The position numbers were made by a program, and so were the translations under genes. A stretch of 64,000 nt of DNA from Sphaerochaetaceae bacterium. GTDB lineage: Bacteria > Spirochaetota > Spirochaetia > Sphaerochaetales > Sphaerochaetaceae. Below, one piece after another: positions 8,512 to 16,557 of this stretch (position 1 is the stretch's first letter; each line of letters begins with the position of its first letter). The stretch lies in assembly GCA_024405015.1 (NCBI GenBank), contig JAKSPE010000002.1, forward strand, positions 87,109 to 151,108, read 5' to 3'. Under the pieces are notes generated by a model. The model saw nothing but the letters and a program-made list of their open reading frames with translations. It was not told where the DNA came from and searched no databases.

Positions 8512-9545
8512 GCCTTGTTGTGCTTTCGGTAGAGACCTCGGAACTGGTCGTAGGTGATCTTCATCAGGTTGGCAGCCTCTTTCTGGTTGCCACCGGCCTG
8601 AAGAAGAGCACGCTTTATGAAGCTTGCCTCAAGCTCATCCTTGGTCTTGTTCAGGCTGTCCAGCGGAAGGTCTTCGAAGGAAAACACTTTTGTTGGAACA
8701 ATATTCGATTTAACAGGAGAGACGTTAGTTTCTTCTTCACTTCCTAATTTCGGGACATTGTCTTGTGTATTCACGTATGGATTCTCAAAAGGATCCAGCT
8801 GGATGGATGAGATGATGTCCCCTTTGCTTCTGTAGACGGCACGTTCGATTGTGTTCTTGAGTTCTCTCACGTTTCCTGGCCAGTTGTAGCTTAGAAGTTT
8901 CTGCTGAACCTCTTGTGAGAACACCGGAGTGTCAAGCAAGCCGCATTCCATGGCCATTCTCTGCGCAAAGTAATTTGCGAGAATCAGGATGTCCTCTCCT
9001 CGTTCGCGAAGTGGTGGAATGAAAATGACTTCAAAGCTGAGTCTGTCCAGTAGATCTTCCTTGAATTTCCCTTCCTTACACATCTGTTTCAGGTCCGCAT
9101 TGGTTGCACCGATGATTCTGACATCGGCTTCATGCGTAACAGAGGATCCGACTCGTTCATAGGTGCCGTATTCAACGACTCTGAGAATCTTCTCCTGAAC
9201 CTGCATGGGAATGTTTCCGATCTCATCGAGAAAGAGCGTGCCGCCTTGAGCTTCCTCAAAGCGGCCTTTTCTCATTTTGGTGGCTCCGGTGAAAGCTCCC
9301 TGTTCATAGCCGAACAGTTCGCTTTCGATCAGAGTCGGGGCAAGGGCTGCGCAGTTGACGGTCACCAGGTTCTTTTGCCAACGCTTTGACAGGTAATGGA
9401 GACGGCTTGCTGCCACCTCCTTTCCGCTACCGCGCTCTCCTAATACTAGAACGCTTCTGTCCACAGATGCCGCGTCGGCGATGCGTCGTTGGAAGTCGAG
9501 GAAAACTTCTGATTCACCTATGTAACTGTCGTTATAACTGCTCAC
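8508..9545 (-). CDS. pspF: Sigma54-dependent activator PspF
   Basis: 345 aa. An AAA+ enhancer-binding protein without a receiver domain, as in PspF. Walker A GERGSGKE, the sigma54-contacting loop GAFTGA, Walker B GGTLFLDEIGN and a C-terminal Fis-type HTH (NQKEAANLMKITYDQFRGL) are all visible. I chose the GTG at 9545 because it gives MSSYNDSYIGESEVFLDFQ, aligning with the start of E. coli PspF. A longer TTG start at 9581 would run through the operator-like repeats. It lies between and antisense to the two pspA genes it probably activates. Confidence 0.88.
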   Translation of the reverse strand: MSSYNDSYIGESEVFLDFQRRIADAASVDRSVLVLGERGSGKEVAASRLHYLSKRWQKNLVTVNCAALAPTLIESELFGYEQGAFTGATKMRKGRFEEAQGGTLFLDEIGNIPMQVQEKILRVVEYGTYERVGSSVTHEADVRIIGATNADLKQMCKEGKFKEDLLDRLSFEVIFIPPLRERGEDILILANYFAQRMAMECGLLDTPVFSQEVQQKLLSYNWPGNVRELKNTIERAVYRSKGDIISSIQLDPFENPYVNTQDNVPKLGSEEETNVSPVKSNIVPTKVFSFEDLPLDSLNKTKDELEASFIKRALLQAGGNQKEAANLMKITYDQFRGLYRKHNKA

Positions 9546-9546
9546 G

Positions 9547-9581
9547 TGGTTAAATTTACCATAGTTGGTAAAAAATGCCAA
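9547..9581 (+). promoter_or_regulatory. PspF-like upstream activator sites in pspF-pspA2 spacer
   Basis: TGGTTAAATTTACCA (9547-9561) and TTGGTAAAAAATGCCAA (9565-9581) are adjacent inverted repeats. They sit just upstream of the GTG of pspF and 55-90 bases before the second sigma54 promoter. They could serve both activation and pspF autoregulation. Confidence 0.6.
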
Positions 9582-9634
9582 TATAAAGTACGAAATAATA
9601 TTGATAAAAGCGTTCTTTTATAGAAGAATGGCAC

Positions 9635-9651
9635 TTGGCACGGTACTTGCT
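9635..9651 (+). promoter_or_regulatory. Sigma54 (-24/-12) promoter of second pspA-pspC
   Basis: TTGGCACGGTACTTGCT is a full match to YTGGCACG-N4-TTGCW and lies about 34 bases before the ATG at 9685. Confidence 0.9.
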
Positions 9652-9684
9652 TTATAGATTGCGTAACGATAAGGAGAATTTGAA

Positions 9685-10338
9685 ATGGGAGTTTTTTCAC
9701 GTTTTTTGGATATAGTAAATTCCAACATCAATGCACTTCTTGATCAGGCTGAAGATCCTGAGAAGATGATCAAGCTCATGATCAATGAGATGGAAGATAC
9801 CATCATAGAAATCAAGACCAACTGTGCTGCCGCAATCGGAGCCGAGAACACAGCAAAGAGAAAGGTTGCTGACCTTGAGGCTTTGGTTGACCGCTGGCAA
9901 AAGCGTGCAGAGCTTGCCATCAGCAAGGGACGTGAGGACCTGGCTCGAGAGGCACTTCTTGAGAAGAAGAAGCTTGCCGCTGAGTTGGAAAAGCTCAAAG
10001 AGGAAAGTGATCGCTACGACAGACTTGTGCTGAAGTACAAAGCTGATATCGCAGCCCTTGATGAGAAACTTGCTTCTGCAAAGGCCAAGTTCCAGGCAAT
10101 GCGAGAGAAGGCGAGAGCCGAGGCGGAGAGCAAGTCCAGCTTCCAGAGTAAGGCGACAGGCAAGAATGCAGATCCGATGGACCGCTTCAACCGCATGGAG
10201 GAGCGCATCGACAAGATGAACGCCAGACGCGAGCAGGAAGACAGTGCCAAGGATACCGAGGCAAAGTTCAAGGACCTTGAGGAAATGGATGAGATTGAGA
10301 GCGAACTCGAGCAGCTCAAAAAGAAGATGAACGGCTGA
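9685..10338 (+). CDS. pspA: PspA/IM30 family phage-shock protein (second copy)
   Basis: 217 aa coiled-coil paralogue of the gene at 7852. It opens with FSRFLDIVNSNINALLDQAEDPEKMIKLMI and shares the conserved KGREDLAREALLEK helix. Rich in Lys/Glu with no signal peptide, it is a peripheral inner-membrane protein. Expression is from a textbook sigma54 promoter 34 bases upstream, with AAGGAG before the start. It is followed after 28 bases by pspC, so this copy is the one in the classic psp operon arrangement. Confidence 0.92.
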   Translation: MGVFSRFLDIVNSNINALLDQAEDPEKMIKLMINEMEDTIIEIKTNCAAAIGAENTAKRKVADLEALVDRWQKRAELAISKGREDLAREALLEKKKLAAELEKLKEESDRYDRLVLKYKADIAALDEKLASAKAKFQAMREKARAEAESKSSFQSKATGKNADPMDRFNRMEERIDKMNARREQEDSAKDTEAKFKDLEEMDEIESELEQLKKKMNG

Positions 10339-10366
10339 CAGAGCTGGAAATTAGGAGAGAGAAATC

Positions 10367-10741
10367 ATGGCAACAAAGAGACTTTATAGAGCAAGAAAAG
10401 GTGAGATTCTGGGTGTATGCAGAGGAATCGCAGAATGGAGAGACCTTCCAGTGGATGCAGTCAGACTCATTTTCATCCTCATCGCCATTTTCACAGCTGT
10501 ATTCCCATGCCTTCTGATTTACATCGCACTAGGCCTGATTCTTCCAGTCAATCCATATGACGACGATGAAAATCGTGCCTACGGCGGAAGCAGAAGAGAG
10601 AGAAAGGCCAATCACAAGTACTACTACAATCCGGAACCTGAGGATTTTGTGAACGAGGAGCCAAAGGCTCAGGCAAATTCTGAGGACTATGAGAGAATGA
10701 AGAAGGAAAACGATTGGGACAATCGCTTCAGCAACAGCTGA
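10367..10741 (+). CDS. pspC: PspC-domain membrane protein
   Basis: 124 aa. The N-terminal PspC domain (LYRARKGEILGVCRGIAEWRDLPVDAVRLIF) leads into one hydrophobic segment, about residues 35-60, ending ALGLILPVNPYDDD. The C-terminal half is a charged cytoplasmic tail. PspC senses envelope stress and anchors PspA at the membrane. It is preceded by AGGAGAG and lies 28 bases after pspA, in the same sigma54 operon. Confidence 0.88.
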   Translation: MATKRLYRARKGEILGVCRGIAEWRDLPVDAVRLIFILIAIFTAVFPCLLIYIALGLILPVNPYDDDENRAYGGSRRERKANHKYYYNPEPEDFVNEEPKAQANSEDYERMKKENDWDNRFSNS

Positions 10742-10755
10742 CAGTCAGAATAGAA

Positions 10756-12705
10756 TCAACTTGCAGGCTTCGAAAGGTCATACAACTTTCGGAGCCTGTT
10801 TTCTATGGTGTGGTTGATGGTATCTGGTGGGAAGTTTCCCTTGACGTTACGCTTTCCGCTCTGGCGCAGTGTCAGGATCTCCATGCCTTCATCAATAGAG
10901 GAAATCGGATAGATGTGGAACTTGCCGCACTCGATTGCCTTAAGAACCTTCTCCGGCAAGATGAGCGTCTTGATGTTCTGCTTCGGAATGATGACACCCT
11001 GGCGTCCGGTCAGACCCATGATTTCGCAGATGGAGAAGAATCCTGTGATCTTTTCGTTGATGCCTCCAACCGGCTGGATGTCACCAAGCTGGTTGACCGA
11101 TCCCGTTACGGCAATGTCCTGTCGAACCGGAAGCTCACCAATGGCGGAAAGCAAGGCAAAAAGTTCTGCCGATGAGGCGCTGTCGCCGTCGACCTCGGCA
11201 TAGGACTGTTCAAAACAGATTCCGGCATAGACCGAAAGCGGGAAGGTTCTTGCATACTGCTTTCGAAGATATCCCTGCAAAATCAGAAGACCCTTGTCGT
11301 GGATTTCTCCGGAAAGTCCTGCCTCGTGCTCAATGTTCACAATGCCCTCAGAGCCAGGGGCGACGGAAACGGAAATGACAGTAGGGGTTCCAAACGATGC
11401 CAGGCCGCGGTCCATGACTGCAAGGCCATTGAGAACTCCAACTTTGGTTCCCTCAAGCGAAATGACCATCTCACCGTTTCGGATCTCCTGGTTGATCTTG
11501 TCTTCGGTAAGTCCATTGGCGAAATCGCGCTCTTCCATGGCACGCCTGATGCAGATGTCATCGATGATATCGATGCCTTCGCGTTGGGCAATGTAGTTTG
11601 CTTCAAAGAGAAGGTCCCCCAAGAACGAAAGCTTTGTGGTAAGCTCCTCTCGCATTTCCGCATACCAGGAACTGTAGACAAGCATTTCGCAAATGGCGGA
11701 GTCTGTCACATCCTTAAGACTGTTTTTCTCGATGATGTTCAGAATATAGGCAATTGTTCCGCTGATATTCTCATCGGTTGCCGGCATGGAGAAGTCAAAC
11801 TCTGAGGAGACTTTGAAGAGTCTCAGGAACTCGTCGTCGGACTCGCAGAGCTTGTCGTAAAGCTCATCGCTTCCGATGAGAATCACCTTGGTGGCAATCG
11901 GTTCTGTGACAGGTCTTATGAAGGCAGGATCCTTGTCGCTGTTGCTTCGGATGATGAAGCTTGAACTTTCCGCATACAGTTTCAGGCTGTCCCAAAGACC
12001 TTCCTGGGAAAGCACCTTGTCGGCTCGTACCACAAAGAACCCTCCTGCTGCATCAATGATGGAGCCAGAGGTTAGTCTCATATGGGTGAATTCACTTCTT
12101 GCAGTGATCTGTCCAAAGAGGTTTGTGTGGGTTGGATGGTATTCCTCAATGAGTGCGCAATCGTTCTTTCCCTGATTGTCGCAAATGAGGTTTACACGAT
12201 ATTTCTCGCTCTGGTCGTCGTGGCAGGCAAGTGCTTCTCGTACCTGGGAGAAATACTGGTCAACAAGGACGGATGAGCTGCCCTGTAGCTGTTTTTGGGC
12301 TTCGCAGGCTTCCTTTGTGGCCTCGTCCCAGTATTTTCGCTCGACAAGGTCTGCGACAAAGTCCATCTTGGTTCTGAGAGTGCTTCCCATAGGGCTTGGG
12401 AGGGTCAGAAGGAACGGGGACTGTGGTCGTTTGAAGTTGAAGACGTAGGCGACATCGCAGATCTGCCTTGGCTTTGTCAGCGTCTTTGCAAGCTCGCGCA
12501 CTGCACTGTGTCTACCAGTTCCATCTTCACCGCTGATGTAGATGTTGTAGCCTTTTGTGTTGACGTTCATTCCCATCTGGAGGGCACGGATGGCACGTGG
12601 CTGACCGATGATTCCGCTTTTGTTGCAGGCTTTTCTCAGTTTGGAGATTCTGCTTTCGTCATATGTGAAATGTGCCTGCTGGGCACTAAGTTCCTCGTTC
12701 TTCAT
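10756..12705 (-). CDS. Lon-like (LonB/YcbZ-type) AAA+ protease
   Basis: 649 aa ATP-dependent protease of the Lon-related family. An N-terminal P-loop IYISGEDGTGRHS (GxxGxGR form, usual in this family) is followed by a long helical insert. A C-terminal Lon protease domain carries the catalytic Ser in EVDGDSASSAELFALLSA and the catalytic Lys in GGINEKITGFF, about 42 residues later. No membrane segments are seen, so it is cytosolic. Its place beside the psp genes would fit membrane or protein stress, but it is transcribed towards them. Confidence 0.88.
   Translation of the reverse strand: MKNEELSAQQAHFTYDESRISKLRKACNKSGIIGQPRAIRALQMGMNVNTKGYNIYISGEDGTGRHSAVRELAKTLTKPRQICDVAYVFNFKRPQSPFLLTLPSPMGSTLRTKMDFVADLVERKYWDEATKEACEAQKQLQGSSSVLVDQYFSQVREALACHDDQSEKYRVNLICDNQGKNDCALIEEYHPTHTNLFGQITARSEFTHMRLTSGSIIDAAGGFFVVRADKVLSQEGLWDSLKLYAESSSFIIRSNSDKDPAFIRPVTEPIATKVILIGSDELYDKLCESDDEFLRLFKVSSEFDFSMPATDENISGTIAYILNIIEKNSLKDVTDSAICEMLVYSSWYAEMREELTTKLSFLGDLLFEANYIAQREGIDIIDDICIRRAMEERDFANGLTEDKINQEIRNGEMVISLEGTKVGVLNGLAVMDRGLASFGTPTVISVSVAPGSEGIVNIEHEAGLSGEIHDKGLLILQGYLRKQYARTFPLSVYAGICFEQSYAEVDGDSASSAELFALLSAIGELPVRQDIAVTGSVNQLGDIQPVGGINEKITGFFSICEIMGLTGRQGVIIPKQNIKTLILPEKVLKAIECGKFHIYPISSIDEGMEILTLRQSGKRNVKGNFPPDTINHTIENRLRKLYDLSKPAS
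10765..10803 (+). terminator. Psp operon terminator, inside the 3' end of the convergent lon-like gene
   Basis: AGGCTTCGAAAG (10765-10776) pairs with CTTTCGGAGCCT (10786-10797) with one G-U pair, followed by GTTTTCT. It lies within the last codons of the gene on the other strand. Confidence 0.7.
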
Positions 12706-12758
12706 GGCTTGATTTTAGGTAGTGGCAAAACGCATGTCAATAAACTATAATCTGCACT

Positions 12759-13517
12759 ATGAAAATGAATGATTTCGTGCAGAGAATGACAGAGGTACTG
12801 AATATCGGTGACTATGCGTCCACCGACATTTCGCTCAACGGCCTTCAGGTGGGAGACCTGAATAAGGACATCCATAAGGTTGCCTTCGCCGTGGATGCAA
12901 GTCTTGCCACCATCAAGGCTGCAATTGACCTTGGTGCAGACCTTCTGTTCACCCATCACGGAATCTTCTGGGGAAAGCCTCTTGCCATAACAGGTCGCCA
13001 TTACGACCGCGTGAAGGCAATGCTGGATGCAGACCTTGCGCTGTTTGCCTGTCATTTGCCATTGGATTGTCATCCGACTTTGGGAAACAATGCCCAGATG
13101 GCGATGCGCCTTGGCATGACCGCTATTGAGCCGTTCTCCTATTACCGTGGTGTCAAGGTCGGCTACAAGGGAGTTCTTCCGACTCCTATGACAGCCGACC
13201 AGATCATTGAAAAACTCGGTATCCGAAGAAACCCGACGAATTTCTTCATCCATGGGGATAAGGCGTTTCGAACGGTCGGAATCGTATCGGGCGAGGGTGC
13301 CTTTGACGTCTATCAGGCAATGGCCCAAGGGCTTGATTGCCTCATCAGTGGAGAAAGCCAGTACTCGACGGTCAATGACTGCTTGGAAGCTGGAATGTCC
13401 ATGCTGTGCATCGGCCACTATGAGACGGAGACGTTTGGCGTCAAGGCCGTCATGGACATGGTCAAAAACGAATATGGACTTGATGTGTGCTTTGTTGATA
13501 TCCCGCTTGGTTTGTAA
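12759..13517 (+). CDS. NIF3-like dinuclear metal centre protein
   Basis: 252 aa, the short single-domain form of the NIF3/YbgI/DUF34 family. Metal-ligand motifs are visible: FTHHGIFWGKP, LFACHLPLDCHPTLGNNA and, near the end, IGHYETETFG. Members form toroidal hexamers with two metals per subunit. GTP cyclohydrolase-type and metal-insertase roles have been proposed, but the true function is open. It lies 12 bases before lspA and is probably co-transcribed. Confidence 0.88.
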   Translation: MKMNDFVQRMTEVLNIGDYASTDISLNGLQVGDLNKDIHKVAFAVDASLATIKAAIDLGADLLFTHHGIFWGKPLAITGRHYDRVKAMLDADLALFACHLPLDCHPTLGNNAQMAMRLGMTAIEPFSYYRGVKVGYKGVLPTPMTADQIIEKLGIRRNPTNFFIHGDKAFRTVGIVSGEGAFDVYQAMAQGLDCLISGESQYSTVNDCLEAGMSMLCIGHYETETFGVKAVMDMVKNEYGLDVCFVDIPLGL

Positions 13518-13529
13518 TATATTTCAGTT

Positions 13530-14042
13530 ATGAAGAACGCAAAGAGATATCTTCCACTTCTATTGACTCTCTTTCTTGTGGTGTTTGACCAGATCACAAA
13601 GGTCCTGGTCATGAAAAACATCCCAGTCGATACGATTGCTGCGCGTTATCTCAATGATTTTCTGATCATCTGTCATGTCAGAAACACTGGTGCCGCCTTC
13701 AGTTTCGGTGCAAACGGTTCCCAGTTCTTCCGCATTCTGATGTTCATCATCATGCCTGTCGCCCTCATGGGTGCTCTGCTTTGGACCATCGTCACAAAGA
13801 GAGAGATTCTCACAACGGTGCAGCGTTGGTTCGTGGCTGGAATCCTTGGCGGCGGAATCGGAACCCTGATTGACAGGATCTTCCGTTTCCATGATGGAGT
13901 TGTCGATTTCATCAGTGTGAAGTTCTTTGGTATCCTTGGAATGGATCGCTGGCCGACATTCAACATAAGCGACAGTTGCGTTGTCGTATTCGTGATTCTA
14001 TTCGCCGTTTCCGTACTTTTCACAAAGGAGAACAAAAAATGA
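13530..14042 (+). CDS. lspA: Lipoprotein signal peptidase
   Basis: 170 aa, the usual length, with four hydrophobic segments. LspA is the inner-membrane aspartyl protease that removes signal peptides from prolipoproteins. Conserved boxes are visible: FDQITKVLV, HVRNTGAAFSFG, GGGIGTLIDR, VVDFI and WPTFNISDS, which include the two catalytic Asp residues (FNISD and GTLIDR/VVDF region). The stop overlaps the next start (ATGA, 14039-14042). Confidence 0.96.
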   Translation: MKNAKRYLPLLLTLFLVVFDQITKVLVMKNIPVDTIAARYLNDFLIICHVRNTGAAFSFGANGSQFFRILMFIIMPVALMGALLWTIVTKREILTTVQRWFVAGILGGGIGTLIDRIFRFHDGVVDFISVKFFGILGMDRWPTFNISDSCVVVFVILFAVSVLFTKENKK

Positions 14043-14362
14043 AAAACAAAAAGGCCAATACAGCTCTATTCATGGTCATTGCCACCATTCTCAATGTCGT
14101 TCTGATGCTTTTATTTTTGACTATCGGTTTTGTTCTGCTTGCAGCTTTCGGTAGCGGTGATGACAGCAACGGCCAGGTCGCCTGGACCATGATTATCTTC
14201 ATCGGTTCCCTGGCTCTGTCCTGGACACTGTATGCACTGATGGTCAAGGCCTATTCCAAGCGTGTGGACATGGACGAGACCTTTGCTCCGATTTCCTTTA
14301 AGGGAAAGAAGTCCAAGAAACCAGCCCAGGGTAGTGACAGCATGTCCAGCATGAAGGGGTGA
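14039..14362 (+). CDS. Small two-TM membrane protein downstream of lspA
   Basis: 107 aa with two strong hydrophobic segments (about 8-37 and 49-66) separated by an acidic GSGDDSNGQ loop, and a basic, Ser/Lys-rich cytoplasmic-type tail. AAGGAG precedes the ATG at 14039, which overlaps lspA by four bases. In spirochaete genomes I recall similar genes beside lspA named 'leader peptide processing enzyme'. That label is not supported by any catalytic motif here, so function is unknown; a partner of LspA is possible. Confidence 0.7.
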   Translation: MKNKKANTALFMVIATILNVVLMLLFLTIGFVLLAAFGSGDDSNGQVAWTMIIFIGSLALSWTLYALMVKAYSKRVDMDETFAPISFKGKKSKKPAQGSDSMSSMKG

Positions 14363-14366
14363 CCGT

Positions 14367-15359
14367 TTGCAGGACCTTGAGAAATGCCGCTGGTTTCCGT
14401 TCAGCGATGAACCGCTGGTGACGGGAAAGGACTACATACCAAAATGCTGTGATCCTCAGATTCTCCTTCCGGAGCAGAGTTGCGACGGCAAATGGCATCT
14501 GTTCTTCCATTCCTGGATCGGACTTCACCATTTCATTTCCACAAGTGGCATTGCCTGGGAACCTCGAAAGATGATTGAGGTTCGAGGCCATTCTCCATTC
14601 ATTTTCACCGAGAACGAGAACTACTACCTCATCTATGAGAAGCACGATCGGAACATTCCTTTCGTCAGCCGCAGAACTGGAGACGGAAAGCGTGACAGTT
14701 ACTCCTGCATCGAGATGCGATCCAGTACAGACCTGGTGACATGGAGTAAGCCTAGAATCCTTCTTGATAGCCGTACAATTCCATTTGCTGGTGATTATTT
14801 GCGCTATCCTCGCATTTCACGCCCTCAGCTGATCAAGGCTGGCGATGAGTACCGACTGTATTTTGGCGCTTCCCATCTGGAACTTCCGGATACCAGACAG
14901 AAGGTCTCCAGGTATTTTGGCTATGTGTCTTCCATGTCTCTCAATGGACCATACACCATGCCAAAACCAGAGCGTCCACTGCTGGAGCCGATTCCTGACG
15001 ACAAGTGGTCGAACCTCGGTTGCGGAAGCATCCGTGTCGTCCCATGCGATGATGTGCTTTATGCTTTCCAGTGCCCTGTGTATTGGGATTCGGAAAAGAG
15101 AAGGACAAGTTCGTGCCTGATTCTTCTCAGAAGCTTTGATGGCTTTAACTGGGAGCGCGTCAGCGACACACCGATTCTTGTGCCTGCAGAACGTGGCTGG
15201 TCCAGCTCATACATCATGGGCTGTGATGTCCACTACAAGGCCGATGAGAAATGCTGGTATTGCTATTTCTCCGCAAGTGGCAGCAAGAAGCTTCTGTTCA
15301 AGATGGAGTCCATTGGTCTTCTGATTGGAAGTGTTCCTGACAAACGCCAGAGAATCTGA
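14367..15359 (+). CDS. Five-bladed beta-propeller glycosidase-like protein
   Basis: 330 aa. Repeated blade patterns typical of the GH43/GH32/GH130 superfamily are visible: WHLFFHSWIG, YYLIYEKHDR, RSSTDLVTWSKPRILLD, YRLYFGASH and SFDGFNWERVSDTPIL. No signal peptide, so cytoplasmic. The family cannot be fixed, and I see no confident catalytic triad. The start is TTG at 14367, five bases after the previous stop with GAAGGGG just upstream, so it is coupled to the membrane protein gene. A sugar phosphorylase or hydrolase role is inference. Confidence 0.6.
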   Translation: MQDLEKCRWFPFSDEPLVTGKDYIPKCCDPQILLPEQSCDGKWHLFFHSWIGLHHFISTSGIAWEPRKMIEVRGHSPFIFTENENYYLIYEKHDRNIPFVSRRTGDGKRDSYSCIEMRSSTDLVTWSKPRILLDSRTIPFAGDYLRYPRISRPQLIKAGDEYRLYFGASHLELPDTRQKVSRYFGYVSSMSLNGPYTMPKPERPLLEPIPDDKWSNLGCGSIRVVPCDDVLYAFQCPVYWDSEKRRTSSCLILLRSFDGFNWERVSDTPILVPAERGWSSSYIMGCDVHYKADEKCWYCYFSASGSKKLLFKMESIGLLIGSVPDKRQRI

Positions 15360-16394
15360 TCACTGAACGATCAGATGCGGTTTCTTCTCAAGCTCTTTCC
15401 TTTCTTTCTTGGAAAGGAGCTCAATTCCATTGACACCTCTTCCTCCGACGAATGCGCTGATTGCGAACATGGCGTCCTTCCATGCCTCTAGAGATGGGAA
15501 GTCAATGAAACTGTGTACCATGCCCTTGATTTCAAGGAATTTTGAAGGAGTGTCTGCGCTGGAAAGTGCTTCGCTGTAGAGTTTGGAGTCGTCAAGAAGC
15601 GGATCCAGCTCTCCGGACAGGATGAGAGTTTCCGGAAGACGGGAGTGGTCTTTGGCAAGAAGTGGTGAGAACATCGGATCAAGGATATCCTTCGGTTCGC
15701 GAGAGTAGTTCTGGATGAAGAAGTTCATCTTCTTGTCTGTCAGCGTTGGGCTGTCCTTGAACTTCTCGTGGCTTTCGGTTCTCATTCTGCAGTCTGTAAT
15801 TGGAGAAATCAGAATCTGGCCCGCAATTTTCGGACCTTTTCTGTCACGTGCAAGCCTACTGACATTGGCCGCGAGGTTTCCACCTGCGCAGTTTCCCATG
15901 ACATAGATCTTGTCTGGGTCGACCTTCCAGTATCGTGCACCCTGTGCTGCCCAAAGGAATGCACTGTAGCAATCCTCGACCGGGGTTGGGAACTTGAACT
16001 GTGGGGCCAGTCGGAAATCAACTGCCAGAACGGTGGCTCCTGTGGTATTGCAGATGTTGCTGCACACAGCAGCGCATTTTCCCATGTTTCCAAGCATCCA
16101 TCCGCCATCATGGAAGTAGATGATCAGGGAGTTCTGACCTGTGATGGCTTTGTCTCTGACCTTCTCGAACAGGTAGCCTGTAACGGCACCGTCGGTGACC
16201 GGAATGATGAACGTCCGCTTGAGGATGTCCTTGGTCTTTGGGCTGTACAGTTTGCGGAATGCTCTTGAGTTGAAATCGGAACGGTTGTATGAATCGATCT
16301 CTGCCTGCGTTGCAGTTGTGACGTCTGCAAGTCCGACAGTCTTTTTTACCTTGAGGATTCTTTTGAGATCAGATGGCAATTCATAATCGTTCAT
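15360..16394 (-). CDS. HSL-type alpha/beta hydrolase with Cys at the nucleophile elbow
   Basis: 344 aa. The fold follows hormone-sensitive-lipase esterases: oxyanion loop YFHDGGWMLGN (about 93-103, usually HGGGW), FRLAPQFKFPTPVED, then GNCAGGN (167-173) where relatives have GDSAGGN. It ends with LILSGELDPLLDD (acid) and GMVHSF (His). The nucleophile position is therefore Cys169 and the following Asp is Asn, which may change the chemistry. ATG 16394 is chosen over TTG 16403 because a promoter places transcription start just before it. No signal peptide. Confidence 0.8.
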   Translation of the reverse strand: MNDYELPSDLKRILKVKKTVGLADVTTATQAEIDSYNRSDFNSRAFRKLYSPKTKDILKRTFIIPVTDGAVTGYLFEKVRDKAITGQNSLIIYFHDGGWMLGNMGKCAAVCSNICNTTGATVLAVDFRLAPQFKFPTPVEDCYSAFLWAAQGARYWKVDPDKIYVMGNCAGGNLAANVSRLARDRKGPKIAGQILISPITDCRMRTESHEKFKDSPTLTDKKMNFFIQNYSREPKDILDPMFSPLLAKDHSRLPETLILSGELDPLLDDSKLYSEALSSADTPSKFLEIKGMVHSFIDFPSLEAWKDAMFAISAFVGGRGVNGIELLSKKERKELEKKPHLIVQ

Positions 16395-16405
16395 AATCGC
16401 CAAAT

Positions 16406-16434
16406 ATGATATAATAAAACCTGTTTTGGTTCAA
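16406..16434 (-). promoter_or_regulatory. Promoter of the HSL-type hydrolase
   Basis: Reading the minus strand, TTGAAC (16434-16429), 17 bases, TATCAT (16411-16406). The predicted RNA start is only a few bases before the ATG at 16394, so the message would have almost no leader and no ribosome-binding site is seen. Confidence 0.5.
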
Positions 16435-16557
16435 CTTTTTAGTTTGGCCCAAAATTTGACGTGATTTTTTTAGTAAAATGGACAAAAGAAATGCGTTCCA
16501 CTTGTGCTTTTTCAGCAGGATACACAAGGGTGGAAGGCAGGTGTCCGAGGTGGTGAT

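Noticed and set aside
12559..12600. Walker A of the Lon-like protease ending GR instead of GK as a defect
   Set aside because: I recall GxxGxGR as normal in the Lon-related LonB/YcbZ family, so it is not reported as an anomaly.
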